This document shows, piece by piece, positions 7,175-16,645 of a DNA stretch of 39,057 nt. The DNA comes from Microcaldota archaeon (GTDB taxonomy: Archaea; Micrarchaeota; Micrarchaeia; Micrarchaeales; CABMGC01). The notes under the pieces are model-generated. The model was not told the DNA's origin, did not search any database, and worked only from the letters and a program-made list of their open reading frames with translations. Both the position numbers and the translations under genes were made by a program. Location of the stretch: NCBI GenBank assembly GCA_021804095.1, contig JAJZKQ010000004.1, forward strand, positions 1 to 39,057, given 5' to 3'. Each line of letters starts with the position of its first letter. Positions within the stretch are counted from its first letter, which is position 1.

Positions 7175-7783
7175 TTACAAAATCCTGCACACAAGCCCAT
7201 AATGATGTGGGCCGGCGTATATCTCCCGCTCTGTCCTGAAACCTTTTCTTTCAAGAAAATCTTTCGCTTCGTTTTTGCTTATTATTATGCTGTCAGGAGG
7301 CCCTCTTCTCGGTTTCCCATCTGATTTCTCCCAGTCAACATCGACAAAAACAGCATCCTTTCTCCCTATTCTCTTTATCTCTTCAAAGAACAAATCCTTA
7401 TCTTCTATATCATGAAGGACATTTGCGAAGAAGACAAGATCTACGGAGTCATCCGGAATGCCTGTATCCGATACATCAGAGTTAACTGCCTTTATGATTT
7501 TTCTCAAGCGCCTATCCGCTCCGATTCTGCCTTTAAGGTATTCAATGGCCTTTTTTTCCATATCTACCGCATATACCACTCCATCTTCTCCAGTAAGCCT
7601 TGCCATCTCAAGAGTAAAGAAACCCGGGCCACATCCCAGGTCAGCTATCTTCATGCCTTTAGAGATCCCAATGCTCTTCAATATCTCTTCAGGATTCTGC
7701 CATTCCTTACGTGACTCCGAAGCCAGATTTGAGAGCCACTCATCAATGTTCTGCCTTGATTCATTTTTCCTATTTTCATGCAT
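7175..7783 (-). CDS. Class I SAM-dependent methyltransferase
   Basis: The 202-residue protein has the class I methyltransferase fold: motif I ADLGCGPGFF (about 47-56), the acidic end of beta-2 (VYAVDME), motif II region DLVFFANVLHDI, and the later strand AVFVDVDWE. It is similar in layout to UbiE/ArsM-like small-molecule methyltransferases. The substrate is unknown. The 3' end converges on the CDGSH gene. A TATA-like TTATAAAAA on this strand lies about 25 bases upstream of its ATG. Confidence 0.85.
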   Translation of the reverse strand: MHENRKNESRQNIDEWLSNLASESRKEWQNPEEILKSIGISKGMKIADLGCGPGFFTLEMARLTGEDGVVYAVDMEKKAIEYLKGRIGADRRLRKIIKAVNSDVSDTGIPDDSVDLVFFANVLHDIEDKDLFFEEIKRIGRKDAVFVDVDWEKSDGKPRRGPPDSIIISKNEAKDFLERKGFRTEREIYAGPHHYGLVCRIL

Positions 7784-7890
7784 TCAAATCACTATCCAAA
7801 ATTTTTATAACATAGCTGTTTTTATCATTATCGAAGGTAATCTAGATAGTTATTTATAGATACCAATTTTATTAAAGTCAGGTAAATCCG

Positions 7891-10710
7891 ATGAAAGCCG
7901 TAGTATTCACGATAGATGCCATATTCGCAATGATAATTGCAGGAGTGGCAATTACTATGCTTATATATTTTTCATATACCCCTCAAACACCTTTCCTAGC
8001 TTCGTATTCCGATACGCACTCAATACTTAATATTCTATCTTCAACGACAGTGGCTCAAATAGCAGTTACTAATAACAATACTGCAAGCCAGATGGTTAAT
8101 CAATATAATTCAAAAAGCAATTCTTGGCAAGAATACGCAGACAATTCAGAAAGAAGCAGTTACTCCGGATCGGGTCCCCAATCACAATCGATATCCTTCA
8201 TATACAATCTGCCTTCACAGCAAAACGCGCAGCCTGTAGCTGGTCATGGAAACATTTATCTCGCTTCCGGAAACTACCTGATAGCACTAAATGCAAGCTC
8301 AGGGGTAACATCATGGAAAACGGAAATGCCTACCCAAGCGGAGAGTCTAGCGCTTTACAACAACATGCTAATATACTGGAACGCCTCTTCATGGATAGTT
8401 GCACGATCCGCAGTAACAGGAACAACGCTATGGCAAACGCATTCAGATTCCAACTTCATATCCCAAATACTTATCAATGGGAAGTATGGGGTTGTCGGAA
8501 CATCTTCAAACTCTATAAATTTCTACAACCTGGATAACGGCAGCCTTGCGAATCCATACGCCGCTTCAGAAAGCCAGAACTCAATATCCCTGGCAGTTAT
8601 CTACGGCTCAATAGCATCAAGGACTTCATACAACGGAATCCAGATCTCAGGGATTTCAGTAGAGGGGAAGTCAGCAGGATTGCCAATACTTATAGAGCCA
8701 TCGCCTATCCATCTTCCTGCGACTACAAACATCACTGTCTCACAAGGCTTAATAGCATTCGGCAGCAATAATCAAGAGTGCGCAACATACTCGAATACCA
8801 TGGAAGCATTCTGTTTTTCTACGGGACTCGGCAGCGTCTCTTCAGTATCCTCATCAGGAAGCATGTTCATATACCAGACGTCAAACTCAATAATAGGCGT
8901 ATCAACTTCAGGTTCACTTATATGGCAGGTTCCTTTTGATCTAAAGTCTTCTCCGAATTTAGCCCCAGTTGTCTCTTCAGGTGTTGTCTATTCGGGATGG
9001 TCTAATGGTGAGATAATAGCACAGCGAATATCTACAGGAAGTCCAATATGGATGACACAATCCATATATGGCCCTATAACCGAGATGATACTTGCTTATG
9101 GAAGGCTCTATGCAATTTCTGGGGAAAAGCTTATAGCATATGGAAGCTGCCAGGGAGACAGCCAATCCTCGATACTTCTCAACGCAGCGAATCTATATGC
9201 AAATGGGGATGGCTCATGTGCGGCATATCTCTTAAACAGCGTATACCAGCTATCAAACTATACCTTAACCTTAAACAATACCCTGCAGGGAGCTGAACGG
9301 ATTCCTTACTTTAACGGCACAAACAGCTACATGATAGGTAACATAACCTCCCTTCCTACGGAGCCCCAGCTTACCATAACTGCATGGGTAGATCCATCCG
9401 GATACCAGCCATCAGGTTGCGGTTCAGAGTGCGGAATAGTCGCATTTGGAAACAGGGAATGTCCTGGCCTCGGAAGAATGTTAGGCCTAAATGACCCAAA
9501 TCCAAGCCCTACTGCAAGCAATGACATGATGTATGTAAGCATGAGTGCATGGTGCCAGAATTATGCACCTGAACCAGGACCGACAGTCAATGACAACCAA
9601 TGGAATTTCATAGCAATGGTAATGAATGGAGCTTCTATCACCCTGTATGCAAACAGCAACAGCATATCCGGAAATATTATAACAATGCCAGGAAGCATCA
9701 ATTCTGAAAACCTCTCCATAGGAATGGAGGGATACCCCGGATCCTTATTTCCCTCAAACACATTCAACGGAAGCATAGCGAATGTGCAGATATACAATAC
9801 ACCATTCCAGCCAAACCAAATCTCCGAATTATATGAGGAAGGGCTTAACGGAGGACCCGTATCAGGCCTTGGGATTGTATCATGGTATCCTCTTGATGGA
9901 AATACAAACGATTACGGGCCTTACAATAACACTCTATATCCTGTGAATATAATATACCAAGATTCTGGTTATAGGCCTTCAAGCTATCTCAATTCTTTCT
10001 CAACTTCCAAATCATCAGTGGTCGTTCCGGTTTCTTCGTATGTCGCAGATTTCAACGGCACAACCAGTTATATCTCCACAAATGCCTTGGGCCTGCCTCT
10101 GGGCAGCTCTGGAAGATCTGTTTTCGCATGGGTATATTTCAGAGGTCCGAGCGGATCATGCACTACAACATCACCAAAATACTCCATATATGGATTTGGA
10201 ACTCCAGCAACAACCAACCAGTTCTCAGGGCTTTTGCTATGTGGCAGCCAGCTTTATTTTGCAGGATGGAACAATGATGCAAAAAGCACTTTTTCGTTAA
10301 CTCCAGACACATGGAATTTTGTAGGATATGCTTATACAAAAGGCTCATCATCTGTAACTCTATATCTGAACGGATCTTTCCAGATACTTCCTCTTTCCTC
10401 CTCTCTCAATACTCAGCCTTATGTATCTGACATCGGCGGCATAATCAGTCCAGGATTCCAGGGATATTATTTCAACGGAAGCATAGCGAATGTCCAGGTA
10501 TACAATCTTACCGTGTCTTCCCCATCTGCAGCTGATCTCTATTCCGAGGGTGTCTCCGGACTTCCTCTAAACGGATACAACCTAGTGGGATGGTGGCCTC
10601 TCAATGGACATTCGACAGGATATGCCATCGCGCCCCAAGCTGTTTCAAACGATATTAATTATTCTTATGTTCCAAATCTATACAATGTGGGAATAGTATC
10701 ATGGAGATAA
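7891..10710 (+). CDS. Giant exported protein: N-terminal anchor, PQQ-like beta-propeller, two LamG domains
   Basis: The 939-residue protein starts MKAVVFTIDAIFAMIIAG, a pilin-like hydrophobic helix (about 5-27) that anchors it. Residues about 95-430 contain short repeats of the type 'G..YLI.ALNASSG...W', typical of PQQ-like beta-propellers. Two concanavalin/LamG-like jelly-roll domains follow (about 475-650 and 690-890), each opening with F-NGT-x-SY and closing with FNGSIANVQxYN plus a linker ending in W-x-PL. Many N-glycosylation sequons are present. The family is used for glycan or protein binding at cell surfaces. No C-terminal anchor is visible. It overlaps the next gene by 10 bases, so both are one operon. 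AGGT lies just before the ATG, with TTTATAGAT further upstream. Confidence 0.85.
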   Translation: MKAVVFTIDAIFAMIIAGVAITMLIYFSYTPQTPFLASYSDTHSILNILSSTTVAQIAVTNNNTASQMVNQYNSKSNSWQEYADNSERSSYSGSGPQSQSISFIYNLPSQQNAQPVAGHGNIYLASGNYLIALNASSGVTSWKTEMPTQAESLALYNNMLIYWNASSWIVARSAVTGTTLWQTHSDSNFISQILINGKYGVVGTSSNSINFYNLDNGSLANPYAASESQNSISLAVIYGSIASRTSYNGIQISGISVEGKSAGLPILIEPSPIHLPATTNITVSQGLIAFGSNNQECATYSNTMEAFCFSTGLGSVSSVSSSGSMFIYQTSNSIIGVSTSGSLIWQVPFDLKSSPNLAPVVSSGVVYSGWSNGEIIAQRISTGSPIWMTQSIYGPITEMILAYGRLYAISGEKLIAYGSCQGDSQSSILLNAANLYANGDGSCAAYLLNSVYQLSNYTLTLNNTLQGAERIPYFNGTNSYMIGNITSLPTEPQLTITAWVDPSGYQPSGCGSECGIVAFGNRECPGLGRMLGLNDPNPSPTASNDMMYVSMSAWCQNYAPEPGPTVNDNQWNFIAMVMNGASITLYANSNSISGNIITMPGSINSENLSIGMEGYPGSLFPSNTFNGSIANVQIYNTPFQPNQISELYEEGLNGGPVSGLGIVSWYPLDGNTNDYGPYNNTLYPVNIIYQDSGYRPSSYLNSFSTSKSSVVVPVSSYVADFNGTTSYISTNALGLPLGSSGRSVFAWVYFRGPSGSCTTTSPKYSIYGFGTPATTNQFSGLLLCGSQLYFAGWNNDAKSTFSLTPDTWNFVGYAYTKGSSSVTLYLNGSFQILPLSSSLNTQPYVSDIGGIISPGFQGYYFNGSIANVQVYNLTVSSPSAADLYSEGVSGLPLNGYNLVGWWPLNGHSTGYAIAPQAVSNDINYSYVPNLYNVGIVSWR

Positions 10711-13700
10711 AAAATTTTCTCAAGACAAAGAAGGCACAGATGATGTCAACCGCTGTGCTCCTGATGTTCATGCTTATGCTTGCAGAGCTCTTCGCATTCC
10801 TGATAATGAGTTCAAACTACAGCCAACTTTCCACTTCAAGGATTATATCTACGGGATCCGAGTCAATAGGCTCCTCATTAGCATCAAGCTCAGGCCAGTT
10901 TGCAAAATCAAGCCTCAAAGCCGCAATACTAACCCTGTCCGAATATGAATATAATCCCTCTTTGAGAAAGGGAAATTTCATAACTAACTTCTCATATGAT
11001 GTATCCAATCTAATGATATCGGGGACGATCCCAAATGCCACCTCTTATGCGCAGAACTCAATATCACAAGATATGGAAGGGCTAACCCTCTCTTCATATA
11101 ACCAGAGCGTATTTAAGACATTTGATCTGGGAGAGAGTGTCAAATTAAATGAGAGCAGGCCACACATCTACCAGTCAAGCCCATATTCAATATCTGTAAG
11201 TTATATAGAAAATGTAAAACTAAATACCTCAACAGGCGAATATTCCTTCGGGATTCCCGTAAATGCAACTCTAAACCTCACAGGCCTGCCTGATCCTTAC
11301 TATGCAGAGTCAGGCATCTGGAAGGATGTTAAATTTGGGAACATATTCAATCAGGTTCAAAGGATAGGCGGCATTCAGGCAGACCTTGCAAACCAATACT
11401 CCTTCTCATATGGCACAGTATACTATCTGGGTTCTGGATCTTCATGCCCTGCAAACATGAATCCTCTTCTCGCAAATTCAACTATACTTGTAACTGAGAA
11501 TGCAATGCCCATAATCACTTCAAGCTGTGAAAACAATTTCGGAGGCCTTATAACCGAGTCAAACACCATACCAACAAATTCCAAAATAATGGTACCTTAC
11601 CTGGGTTATACTCCTGGCATACTTCTCTCAAAACTCTTCCAAACCGGGCAGGGAGTGCTTATTTATGGGCCTAGCTACTCCGCATATAACATACAGAATC
11701 TCCAAAAATCAGTTGCAGGCGGATATTATTTTGCATCTCCTGCTACAGCCTCATATATCGACAGGGCAAATGGAAATCCCGGAACAAGCTCCACGCAAGG
11801 CATATTCACATTCTCAGGATATAACAGGCAGTCAGTTCTATTCAATGGAGTTTCAAGTTATTTAATTGCAGGAAATCCGGCCTCTAACTCGCTTCTAAGC
11901 CCCTTTGCAAATAATCAGATAACACTTTCTGCTTGGGTATTCCCAGAAGAAGGCCCCTACCAGCAACAGACAGTACTCGATTTTGGCACTACAGGCAACT
12001 CATACTGCCATGCAGCAAGGCTGGTAGTTCTAGACGGAAATCAATGGTATGGCACAGTCCAAAACCTCAACAACGGCCAATCATCCTTTACGGCAAGCGG
12101 GCTAATTCCATTCTCATGGAATTATATAACAATGACATTCTCCGATTCCGGAAGCCTAAATCTGTATCTAAACGGCCAGCTTGAAGGGAGTGCACCGGCA
12201 ACTGTCCCACTCAATAATCCAAACCAGGTAAACAATCTGGTGATCGGTTCAAATCTAGGCACAGCCACATCAGGCACGTCAATATGCGGAGGAAGCCCAA
12301 AACCATTCAACGGAAGCATAGCGAATGTGCAGGTATACAACTCTACGCTTACCTCATCACAGATATACTCAATTTACCAGCAGGGTTATTCTGGAAGGCC
12401 GATTTCAGGCAACAGCCTTGTTGCTTGGTATCCTCTAAATGGGAACGCTAACGACTACAGCGGCAACGGCAATAATGCAAATACAGTCAACACCATCTTT
12501 ACAGATGCACCTTCAGGCGTTCCTTCCAGATACGCATCAACATTCAATGGCACTTCATACATAGATTCCAACATCACTTCCTATTTTGGCACAAACAATG
12601 CATTCACCGCAGCAGTCTGGGCGTACATCACTCCAAAAACAACAGGCCCGGTATTCGGAATAACCGGAGCACAATACTTCGGAGTATCATATCCTACCTA
12701 CAACAGCATGCCCCTGCTCTTTCCTGTAGGGCTTACACTATATAACTTTATAACTGGTAATGGGCCTACAAATCCTCCATGCTATGGTGGGTGGTGCCAA
12801 GCAAGTTATACTCTTCCCGCTTCTGGATGGTATTCACTAGCAGTCACATACGTCCCATCCGGTTCAGGCGGAACAGAGACATTATATATAGACGGAAAAG
12901 CGACAAACCAGCTAATTCTGTCCGAGTATAATCCCGCGAACTCGGTAATAGGTCCAACCGACTTTTTCACTACCGATGTACAGACAATATTACCTGGTTA
13001 TTCTCCATATCATAATCTCACCGGAAGCATAGCGAATGTCCAGGCATACAATACCTCGCTCTCTCCAAGCCAGATAATGAAGATATATACTGAAGGTATA
13101 TCTGGAGCGCCAGTCCAAGACAAGAATCTTGTGACGTGGCTTCCGCTTGGTGGGAATGCTAATGACTATAGTGGAAACACACATCCTGGAATACCTACAG
13201 GAGGAGTTCCACAGAAGACCTCTCTTGGCCAGAATGACTACGTCTTCGGACCTAATCATGGCATAGAGTATCCTCTTCCAGGAATAGGCGATTGTGTAAA
13301 TATCTCCTCCTGCTCCAATGCCTCCTCACATAACATATACGCAAGCAGCTTTCCAATACTTCCCATGGGTTCCCTGCAGGCTGCCTCATTCTCAGGAACT
13401 ACAGATTTATACGAGAACATTTCCTCGTACTTATATACTGACAATTCATTTTCAATTTCGATGTGGGCATATATAAAACCTGATACAAACGGCCCCTTGT
13501 TCGGTGTCACTGACTCATATCCTCTTGAAATCGGTCCTGGGAACGGATATAACGGAATTCCATGGGATGATCCAATTCTCAGCACTGCAGATACGAATGT
13601 ATATGCATCGGTATCCGGAGTGGATCAAAACAATCCTATAGTAGCGGATATTGGGCAATCAGGATGGCAGTATATAACTCTCACATACAACTCATTAAAC

Positions 13701-13924
13701 GGCGGACAGACATATCTATACATAAACGGACAGCCTACTACAACAACTCCTGCGACAGGCGAATATACCGGAGCAACACCTCCGTCTTCAGGCTCCAGTG
13801 CCCTCCCCGCATCACTACCTGTCTACTGGACTACAAACATATCAGTCTATTCAGGAGTGCCTCTGCCACAAGGAGTAAATGGCTTACTTCAAGGAGAAAT
13901 ATCCAATGTGCAGTTATACAATAC
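9763..13924 (+). repeat. Five copies of a conserved LamG closing cassette across two genes
   Basis: A stretch of about 35 bases encoding F-NGSIANVQ-x-YN recurs at 9763-9799, 10471-10508, 12306-12342, 13021-13054 and (diverged) 13894-13924. The core CGGAAGCATAGCGAATGT or close variants is identical at DNA level in four copies, although the domains around it have diverged. Each copy marks the end of one LamG domain. This points to internal duplication kept similar by gene conversion or by strong codon constraint. Confidence 0.75.
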
Positions 13925-14159
13925 TTCATTGTCACAGAATCAGATAACCTCAATGTATAAGGGCGGAATTTACAGTGTGCCTATAAGCTACTCAAACCTA
14001 ATTGGCTGGTGGCCCCTTCAAGGGAACGCAAACGATTACAGCGGCAACGGATACACAACAATAACAGACCAGAATGTAACATTTCCATACATCTCGCAGA
14101 ATACCTCTGTCACTGCGAGCATATGGCAGGCGCTAGGTTTTGAAGTCCCCCCTAAATAA
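10701..14159 (+). CDS. Giant exported protein with three LamG domains
   Basis: The 1152-residue protein has a basic start, KKAQMMSTAVLLMFMLMLAELFAFLIM (hydrophobic helix about 14-34), then a region of about 320 residues with no recognised domain. Three LamG-like domains follow (about 380-560, 595-800, 870-1090), each ending with the GSIANVQ-type motif and a linker W-x-PL-x-GNANDYSGN. Cysteines are few and sequons are abundant. The start lies inside the last codons of the preceding gene, which has the same domain type, so the two are probably co-expressed partners of one surface complex. Possible roles are attachment to host or neighbour cells, or S-layer decoration. The C-terminus (ending FEVPPK) has no anchor. 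Confidence 0.83.
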   Translation: MEIKNFLKTKKAQMMSTAVLLMFMLMLAELFAFLIMSSNYSQLSTSRIISTGSESIGSSLASSSGQFAKSSLKAAILTLSEYEYNPSLRKGNFITNFSYDVSNLMISGTIPNATSYAQNSISQDMEGLTLSSYNQSVFKTFDLGESVKLNESRPHIYQSSPYSISVSYIENVKLNTSTGEYSFGIPVNATLNLTGLPDPYYAESGIWKDVKFGNIFNQVQRIGGIQADLANQYSFSYGTVYYLGSGSSCPANMNPLLANSTILVTENAMPIITSSCENNFGGLITESNTIPTNSKIMVPYLGYTPGILLSKLFQTGQGVLIYGPSYSAYNIQNLQKSVAGGYYFASPATASYIDRANGNPGTSSTQGIFTFSGYNRQSVLFNGVSSYLIAGNPASNSLLSPFANNQITLSAWVFPEEGPYQQQTVLDFGTTGNSYCHAARLVVLDGNQWYGTVQNLNNGQSSFTASGLIPFSWNYITMTFSDSGSLNLYLNGQLEGSAPATVPLNNPNQVNNLVIGSNLGTATSGTSICGGSPKPFNGSIANVQVYNSTLTSSQIYSIYQQGYSGRPISGNSLVAWYPLNGNANDYSGNGNNANTVNTIFTDAPSGVPSRYASTFNGTSYIDSNITSYFGTNNAFTAAVWAYITPKTTGPVFGITGAQYFGVSYPTYNSMPLLFPVGLTLYNFITGNGPTNPPCYGGWCQASYTLPASGWYSLAVTYVPSGSGGTETLYIDGKATNQLILSEYNPANSVIGPTDFFTTDVQTILPGYSPYHNLTGSIANVQAYNTSLSPSQIMKIYTEGISGAPVQDKNLVTWLPLGGNANDYSGNTHPGIPTGGVPQKTSLGQNDYVFGPNHGIEYPLPGIGDCVNISSCSNASSHNIYASSFPILPMGSLQAASFSGTTDLYENISSYLYTDNSFSISMWAYIKPDTNGPLFGVTDSYPLEIGPGNGYNGIPWDDPILSTADTNVYASVSGVDQNNPIVADIGQSGWQYITLTYNSLNGGQTYLYINGQPTTTTPATGEYTGATPPSSGSSALPASLPVYWTTNISVYSGVPLPQGVNGLLQGEISNVQLYNTSLSQNQITSMYKGGIYSVPISYSNLIGWWPLQGNANDYSGNGYTTITDQNVTFPYISQNTSVTASIWQALGFEVPPK

Positions 14160-14332
14160 TATGATCCGATCTAATCTAATCTTAAAAGGGGGAATGTCAC
14201 TAAGACCAAATAAAAATCATCCAAGAAGATAAAAGGCAAAACAGGAAAAAATGACCGCGCAGAGATATCCGCGCAGATTCAATTCCCGATAGGTTTTTGT
14301 AAACCAACTACTAAAAATAAAGAGTGCAGAAA

Positions 14333-15214
14333 ATGGATAATCAAAGATTGCCATCCTGGATGACTATAAAACCTTCAAGCTCCTCCAAATACTCAGAGAT
14401 AAAATCCGAGATACTTTCAAGAGGATTGCATACTGTATGTGCAGAAGCACACTGCCCAAACATAACAGAATGCTGGAGTGGCGGCACTGCAACTTTCATG
14501 GTCTTAGGAGACCTCTGCACAAGAGGATGCAGGTTCTGTTCTGTGCAAAAAAGTGCAAAGGGAAGAATTCCAAATCCCAAGGAGCCTGAAAACCTCTCTG
14601 AAGTTGTAAGGAAATGGGGGCTTAAATATGTGGTAATCACCTCCGTATGCAGGGATGACTTAGAAGACCAGGGGTCAGAGCATTTTGCAAGATGCGTAGA
14701 GGAGATAAGGAAGCGATCTCCAGACACAACTATCGAGCTCCTAATACCTGATTTTAGAAATGAAGACTCATGCATAGAACGCATAATCAAATCAAAGCCA
14801 GATGTGATAGGGCATAATCTTGAAACTGTAGAAAGCATAACCCCAAAGATAAGAGATAAGCGCGCAACATACTACCAATCCCTTGAAATTCTCTCAAAAA
14901 TAAAGAAAGCTGAAAAGGGCATATATACAAAATCTGCAATTATGCTCGGATTAGGGGAAAGAGAGGCAGAGATCGAAAGAGCAATGGATGATCTTCGCCA
15001 TGCCGGCGTGGATTTTCTTGCAATGGGGCAGTATCTAAGACCAAGCAACCTTCATGCAGAGGTAAAAGAATTCATAGCCCCTGAGAAGTTTTCAGATCTA
15101 AAGGAAAGGGCAATCAGAAAGGGATTCATGTATGTTGCGTCAGGTCCTTTTGTAAGAAGCTCCTATCGTGCCGACGAAGTGAATAATCTCATAAAGAGAA
15201 CTGTTATCTGCTGA
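14333..15214 (+). CDS. lipA: Lipoyl synthase
   Basis: The 293-residue radical-SAM enzyme inserts two sulfurs into octanoyl groups on carrier proteins to make lipoyl cofactor. Both clusters are intact: auxiliary C36-x4-C41-x5-C47 and radical-SAM C62-x3-C66-x2-C69. The conserved RSSY near the C-terminus, whose serine ligates the auxiliary cluster, is also present. Length matches the family. A GTG nine bases upstream is also in frame; I chose ATG. The gene converges on, and overlaps by 11 bases, the lipoate ligase gene, so a lipoate assembly module is grouped here. Confidence 0.95.
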   Translation: MDNQRLPSWMTIKPSSSSKYSEIKSEILSRGLHTVCAEAHCPNITECWSGGTATFMVLGDLCTRGCRFCSVQKSAKGRIPNPKEPENLSEVVRKWGLKYVVITSVCRDDLEDQGSEHFARCVEEIRKRSPDTTIELLIPDFRNEDSCIERIIKSKPDVIGHNLETVESITPKIRDKRATYYQSLEILSKIKKAEKGIYTKSAIMLGLGEREAEIERAMDDLRHAGVDFLAMGQYLRPSNLHAEVKEFIAPEKFSDLKERAIRKGFMYVASGPFVRSSYRADEVNNLIKRTVIC

Positions 15215-15950
15215 AATTCCATTTTCTTGTACCGTATACACCTATCCTCAATTTTTCTGCGGCTTCTATCTCTTCCCTGCTCCACATTCCAAAATCGTAT
15301 TCTCTCCCTTCTGTAAAACCTTCAAGCAACGCACCATACAGGTCATTAAGTGAGAAATTTCCAAAAGCAGATACCGAAGTAACCCTTTCCTCTACGTTTT
15401 TTATCATCTTGTCTGATATCTTCTCCTTGCTCACATTCAAAAGGGAAAACATGCGTTTTATATCAAGGGAATAGAGTATTGTGCCATGCTGTAGGAGTAC
15501 GCCTTTTCTTCTTGTCTGCGCATTCCCAGATATCTTTTTCCCATTTGCAACTATATCATTGACTGGCATGAATTCTGTCTTTATACCGAGAAGAGCAAGC
15601 CCTGAGATTATGGACCTGCAGATGTCCTTATAGCTCTCCCCGATTCCCGAAGGAAATTCAGCCTCAGGAGCCACAAGGCTATACGTTATCTCTCCACCAT
15701 TATCATGGTAGACAGCACCTCCTCCGGTTATCCTTCTCACATAATCCACCCCGGTTTCCCTGCATCTTTCGACATTGACTTCTTCTTCCATAGACTGGAA
15801 CCTTCCTATTGAGACAGCACTCGGAGACCATCTATAAAACCTTATTGTAGGAGGCGAGAGCTTCTCAGAGACCCTTTCGAGCAATACTTCATCTATGGCC
15901 ATATTGAAATACGCATCATGGGTTTCCAAACCTACAATTCGCCATCTCAT
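15204..15950 (-). CDS. lplA: Lipoate-protein ligase, catalytic subunit
   Basis: The 248-residue protein of the biotin/lipoate transferase fold activates lipoate (or octanoate) with ATP and transfers it to carrier proteins. RRITGGGAVYHD at 72-83 is the lipoate-binding loop, and K139 in NGKKISGNAQ is the conserved catalytic lysine. It lacks the C-terminal accessory domain found in bacterial LplA, and the missing domain is encoded by the gene just upstream (start overlaps its stop by four bases). This is the bipartite arrangement known from Thermoplasma. Confidence 0.92.
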   Translation of the reverse strand: MRWRIVGLETHDAYFNMAIDEVLLERVSEKLSPPTIRFYRWSPSAVSIGRFQSMEEEVNVERCRETGVDYVRRITGGGAVYHDNGGEITYSLVAPEAEFPSGIGESYKDICRSIISGLALLGIKTEFMPVNDIVANGKKISGNAQTRRKGVLLQHGTILYSLDIKRMFSLLNVSKEKISDKMIKNVEERVTSVSAFGNFSLNDLYGALLEGFTEGREYDFGMWSREEIEAAEKLRIGVYGTRKWNFSR

Positions 15951-16234
15951 GAATTCACCGCCATCTTAACTGCCTTTGCTATTGATGCAGGATCTATTCC
16001 TACCATCTCGATTTTTTCTTTAGAAACCACTTCGGCTATGTTAGAAGCAATATCTTTCTCATCAGCGTCTATCTTGAAGCCTTCAACAGATCTCTCAATC
16101 AGGCCCAGTTTTTCCTCAGGCAGCAAGAAAAAATCACCTATTATCTCCAACGATTCTATGGTTCCGTTCTTATGTACCAAACGTATCTCTATGAGTTTTC
16201 CCCCCGGCACCTTGTACTTTGAATGACATTCCAT
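15947..16234 (-). CDS. lplB: Lipoate-protein ligase, C-terminal accessory subunit
   Basis: The 95-residue protein matches the separate accessory domain of archaeal bipartite lipoate ligases: a basic start with KVPGGKLIEIRL, then IIGDFFLLPEEKL, then a helical C-terminus. In Thermoplasma this subunit is needed for the ligase to form lipoyl-AMP. I chose the ATG at 16234 instead of a TTG 18 bases upstream because AAAATATAAAT on this strand lies about 25-32 bases before it. It diverges from the NAC gene across the same AT element. Confidence 0.87.
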   Translation of the reverse strand: MECHSKYKVPGGKLIEIRLVHKNGTIESLEIIGDFFLLPEEKLGLIERSVEGFKIDADEKDIASNIAEVVSKEKIEMVGIDPASIAKAVKMAVNS

Positions 16235-16257
16235 GAAAGAGATATGCTGCAAATCGT

Positions 16258-16268
16258 ATTTATATTTT
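16258..16268. promoter_or_regulatory. TATA element between lplB and nac
   Basis: ATTTATATTTT at this place can serve the rightward nac gene (ATG at 16295, about 36 bases away) and, read as AAAATATAAAT, the leftward lplB gene (ATG at 16234). No second element is apparent in the 60-base gap. Confidence 0.45.
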
Positions 16269-16294
16269 GGGCAGGAAATACTTATTGTGTTTAC

Positions 16295-16645
16295 ATGATG
16301 CCAAATATGGATCCCAGATCGCTAAAGCGAATGATGGACAGTATGGGGATGAAGACAATGGAGATACCCGCACTCAGGGTCATAATAGAAGGAAAGAACA
16401 AAAGCTTCATAATCGATGAGCCGAATGTTACTATGATAGAGATGCAGGGCAATAAAAGTTTTCAGATAACCGGAAGGATATCTGAAGCTGAACGTGATCT
16501 GCCTCCTCCGGAGATAACCGAAGATGACATATCTATGGTAAAGGAGAAAACAGGAGCTACAGAAGAAGCGGCGAAGAAAGCCTTGGAAGAAACCAATGGA
16601 AACATAGCAGAGGCTATAATGAAGCTGAACGGAAATCCATCTTAA
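16295..16645 (+). CDS. nac: Nascent polypeptide-associated complex protein
   Basis: The 116-residue protein is the archaeal homodimeric NAC that binds nascent chains at the ribosome exit. A basic Met-rich start (MDPRSLKRMM) matches the ribosome-binding N-terminus. The NAC beta-barrel follows (RVIIEGKNKSFIIDEPNV ... FQITG), and residues about 77-113 form a UBA domain (ISMVKEKTGATEEAAKKALEE...). The length is standard. I chose the first of two adjacent ATGs. The 3' end overlaps the convergent DUF424 gene by 32 bases. Confidence 0.93.
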   Translation: MMPNMDPRSLKRMMDSMGMKTMEIPALRVIIEGKNKSFIIDEPNVTMIEMQGNKSFQITGRISEAERDLPPPEITEDDISMVKEKTGATEEAAKKALEETNGNIAEAIMKLNGNPS

